Assembly (NCBI GenBank): GCA_015075185.1
Contig: JABTUW010000001.1
Location: forward strand, 1,922,001-1,986,000
Direction of reading: 5' to 3'
DNA: 64,000 nt
Source: Anaerolineales bacterium
Lineage (GTDB): Bacteria; Chloroflexota; Anaerolineae; 4572-78; J111
The notes below the pieces were generated by a model. The model had not been told where the DNA came from. It did not search any database and worked only from the letters and a program-made list of their open reading frames with translations. Below are positions 62,595-64,000 of the stretch, piece by piece. Position 1 is the stretch's first letter; each line of letters begins with the position of its first letter. Both the position numbers and the translations under genes were made by a program.

Positions 62595-63698
62595 ATGAGT
62601 AGAAAGAGAAATCGTAGATCAAAGATTGACCGCCGCTTGCTGATTCTCCTGTCAATTACCCCGATCGGCTGCTTGTTGGCCTTGCTGGTTGGCCTGGCCG
62701 TAACCTGGTATCTTTTCCCCACCCGCTTTGTCAACGCTAAAATTTCAGATTTGTCCCAAGACGAAGCTCAACAGATTGTCGTTATGGCTGCGGCAGATTT
62801 TGCCGAGCATGAGGATGTTGACCGCGCGCGAGAGTTGCTGGCCGAACTCAAGGTACCCAACCCGGCCCAGTATGTTTCTCTGGTAGCCGAGCAGATGGTC
62901 CGCACCAATCGCGGCGAAGTAGACCAGGACGTCAAGAATGTGGTCCGCCTGGCCGATGCACTGGGTGTCAGCACGGTTTCGATGATTGCCTACGTCTCTA
63001 CCCCAACTCCTATCCCAACGGATACGCCTGTCCCAACTGATACTCCCCTGCCCACTCCGACGCCAACTAATACGATGGTGGTCGAGCCTACAGCCACGCC
63101 TGATGCTGCGGCTCTGGCTGCCGCCGCGCCCACCGAAGAAGTCCCGCCTACCGACACCCCAACCCTCGAACCGGCTGCACCTCAACCCACGGCTCCACCC
63201 CCTCCACCCACCGACACGCCTACTCCCGCCCCCAGCCCGACTCCGGAGTTTGATTTTGTCGTCACTAAACAACGTTTAATGACCAAGGATGAAAACGGTG
63301 GCTGTGCGGGCAATCACAACATTTATATCACCGTCGTTGATGCTGCTGGCAATCCTATCAATGGGGTAGAGATTGGCGATGTCTGGAATAATCCTGGCCC
63401 AAAAACCGAGCCGAAGAACGGTAAGGAGGGTCAAGCCGAGTATCTGTTGTTTAAAAACGGATTCAAGATTTTTGTCAAAAATGATCCCACCGCCGGTCGC
63501 CCGGTGACCAGCCAGGTCACGGAGTTGCTCAGCTCCAATGATTGGGAAATCGGCATCCCCAAACTGATTGAAGCCGGTTACTGCCCTGACGAAGCGACCT
63601 GTAATGTTCTGTGGAACAGCGGGGTATTCGGCGTGGGGAATAATTCGCTCTGTTGGGGCCACTATTCCTGGGAAGTGATTTTTCAACGGACATGGTAA
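62595..63698 (+). CDS. Membrane-anchored protein with Pro/Thr-rich linker, function unknown
   Basis: A 367-residue protein. One membrane helix (~20-42) follows a basic start (MSRKRNRRSKIDRR). Residues ~45-130 are a helical domain shared with the next gene (DRARELLAELKVPNPAQYVSLVAEQ). A long Pro/Thr/Asp linker (~134-215) leads to a C-terminal domain (~216-367) with four cysteines and NGVEIGDVWNNPGP. It probably sits on the outer face of the membrane. No SD is visible; the ATG is followed at once by basic residues. No known family. Confidence 0.75.
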   Translation: MSRKRNRRSKIDRRLLILLSITPIGCLLALLVGLAVTWYLFPTRFVNAKISDLSQDEAQQIVVMAAADFAEHEDVDRARELLAELKVPNPAQYVSLVAEQMVRTNRGEVDQDVKNVVRLADALGVSTVSMIAYVSTPTPIPTDTPVPTDTPLPTPTPTNTMVVEPTATPDAAALAAAAPTEEVPPTDTPTLEPAAPQPTAPPPPPTDTPTPAPSPTPEFDFVVTKQRLMTKDENGGCAGNHNIYITVVDAAGNPINGVEIGDVWNNPGPKTEPKNGKEGQAEYLLFKNGFKIFVKNDPTAGRPVTSQVTELLSSNDWEIGIPKLIEAGYCPDEATCNVLWNSGVFGVGNNSLCWGHYSWEVIFQRTW

Positions 63699-63713
63699 GT
63701 GGTTTTGAGATTT

Positions 63714-64000
63714 ATGAATACTTCTAAAACTTTGCTCATGATTGCGGTGATTGTTGTGCCTATCTTCTGCCTGGCGTTAGCTATCGGCGGGATCATTGTC
63801 GGTTTTGGAGTGACTTCGGCCGTCTCTTCGGCCAACAATGATGTTGGGGCGCGGGTTGACGGGCCGAAGGTGGAAGCGGAGGTTCTCAATATCGCCGCCG
63901 ATTATGCCGGTAACAAGGATTTAGATGCCGCTCGGCAGCGCCTACGCGACCTGCATCTGCCCAACGCCGAGCAGTATGTCTCCTTTATGGTTGACCGTTA
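63714..64000 (+). CDS. Paralogue of the preceding membrane-anchored protein (3' partial)
   Basis: The ATG at 63714 is 15 bp after the stop of the previous gene. The frame stays open to the window end, giving 95 residues. It has one membrane helix (~7-32) and a helical domain (DLDAARQRLRDLHLPNAEQYVSFMVD, in two parts) clearly related to residues ~75-100 of its neighbour. It looks like a tandem duplication. The C-terminal part is outside the window. Confidence 0.75.
   Translation, partial: MNTSKTLLMIAVIVVPIFCLALAIGGIIVGFGVTSAVSSANNDVGARVDGPKVEAEVLNIAADYAGNKDLDAARQRLRDLHLPNAEQYVSFMVDR

Noticed and set aside
62279..62734. Open frame on the minus strand with a GGGNRTHKS-like peptide
   Set aside because: It is the reverse-strand reading of the tRNA-Leu gene, a well-known false ORF.

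Overview
The window looks like a chromosomal segment of a Chloroflexota bacterium, probably Anaerolineae-like. This assignment is an inference. It rests on monoderm-style gene content (HrcA/CIRCE heat-shock control, RNase J, an LPxTG-like surface protein, lipoproteins with Ala/Pro/Thr/Glu-rich linkers), a Nuo complex I, surface proteins with YFxETGH modules, and moderately GC-rich coding sequence. Signals are mostly sigma-70-like TTGACA/TATAAT promoters and AGGAGG ribosome sites. A few genes have a -10 box only 7 nt before the start codon and may be leaderless.

Layout. 1-2343: 3' part of a membrane O-antigen ligase-like protein with a glycosidase-like extracellular region. 2319-15306, mostly minus strand: an alpha-glucan/trehalose island with amylosucrase, trehalose synthase, PPK2, a GH13 amylase, a sugar ABC transporter (binding protein and two permeases) and two LacI regulators, each with a consensus promoter and palindromic operators. 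15307-16000: a putative leader or small RNA and a SWIM zinc-finger gene. 16063-20036: flippase-like protein, FAD oxidoreductase and UDP-glucose dehydrogenase. 20200-23011: DUF711 protein, phosphomutase-like metalloenzyme and O-methyltransferase. 23294-31711, minus strand: the membrane arm of complex I (nuoA-H-J-K-L-M-N) without the peripheral-arm genes. 31948-33015: FemAB-like transferase. 33171-38121: hrcA-grpE-dnaK-dnaJ under a CIRCE element. 38130-38689: a decayed IS1634-type transposase. 38822-45355: Nudix hydrolase, ABC-F ATPase, a CoaE-GNAT fusion and small Zn-ribbon, membrane and acetyltransferase genes. 45382-48744: glycosyltransferase, sugar-phosphate transferase and methyltransferase. 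48909-55378: a surface protein, dnaN, rnj, a cold-shock gene and dnaA. 56175-64000: membrane protein, selA, rsmI, a REC/roadblock-like regulator, an anti-sigma-like protein, an ECF sigma factor, tRNA-Leu and two related surface proteins, the last cut by the window end.

The segment is near the replication origin. DnaA boxes cluster on both sides of dnaA, and a perfect 16-bp parS lies 6 kb before dnaA.

The most unusual feature is a network of over twenty degenerate 7-bp tandem repeat tracts, mostly intergenic and often in inverted pairs that would fold into hairpins. They fall into several word families. They resemble the STRR heptamers known from filamentous cyanobacteria. Some have been captured into coding sequence, as internal loops, protein ends or stop codons.
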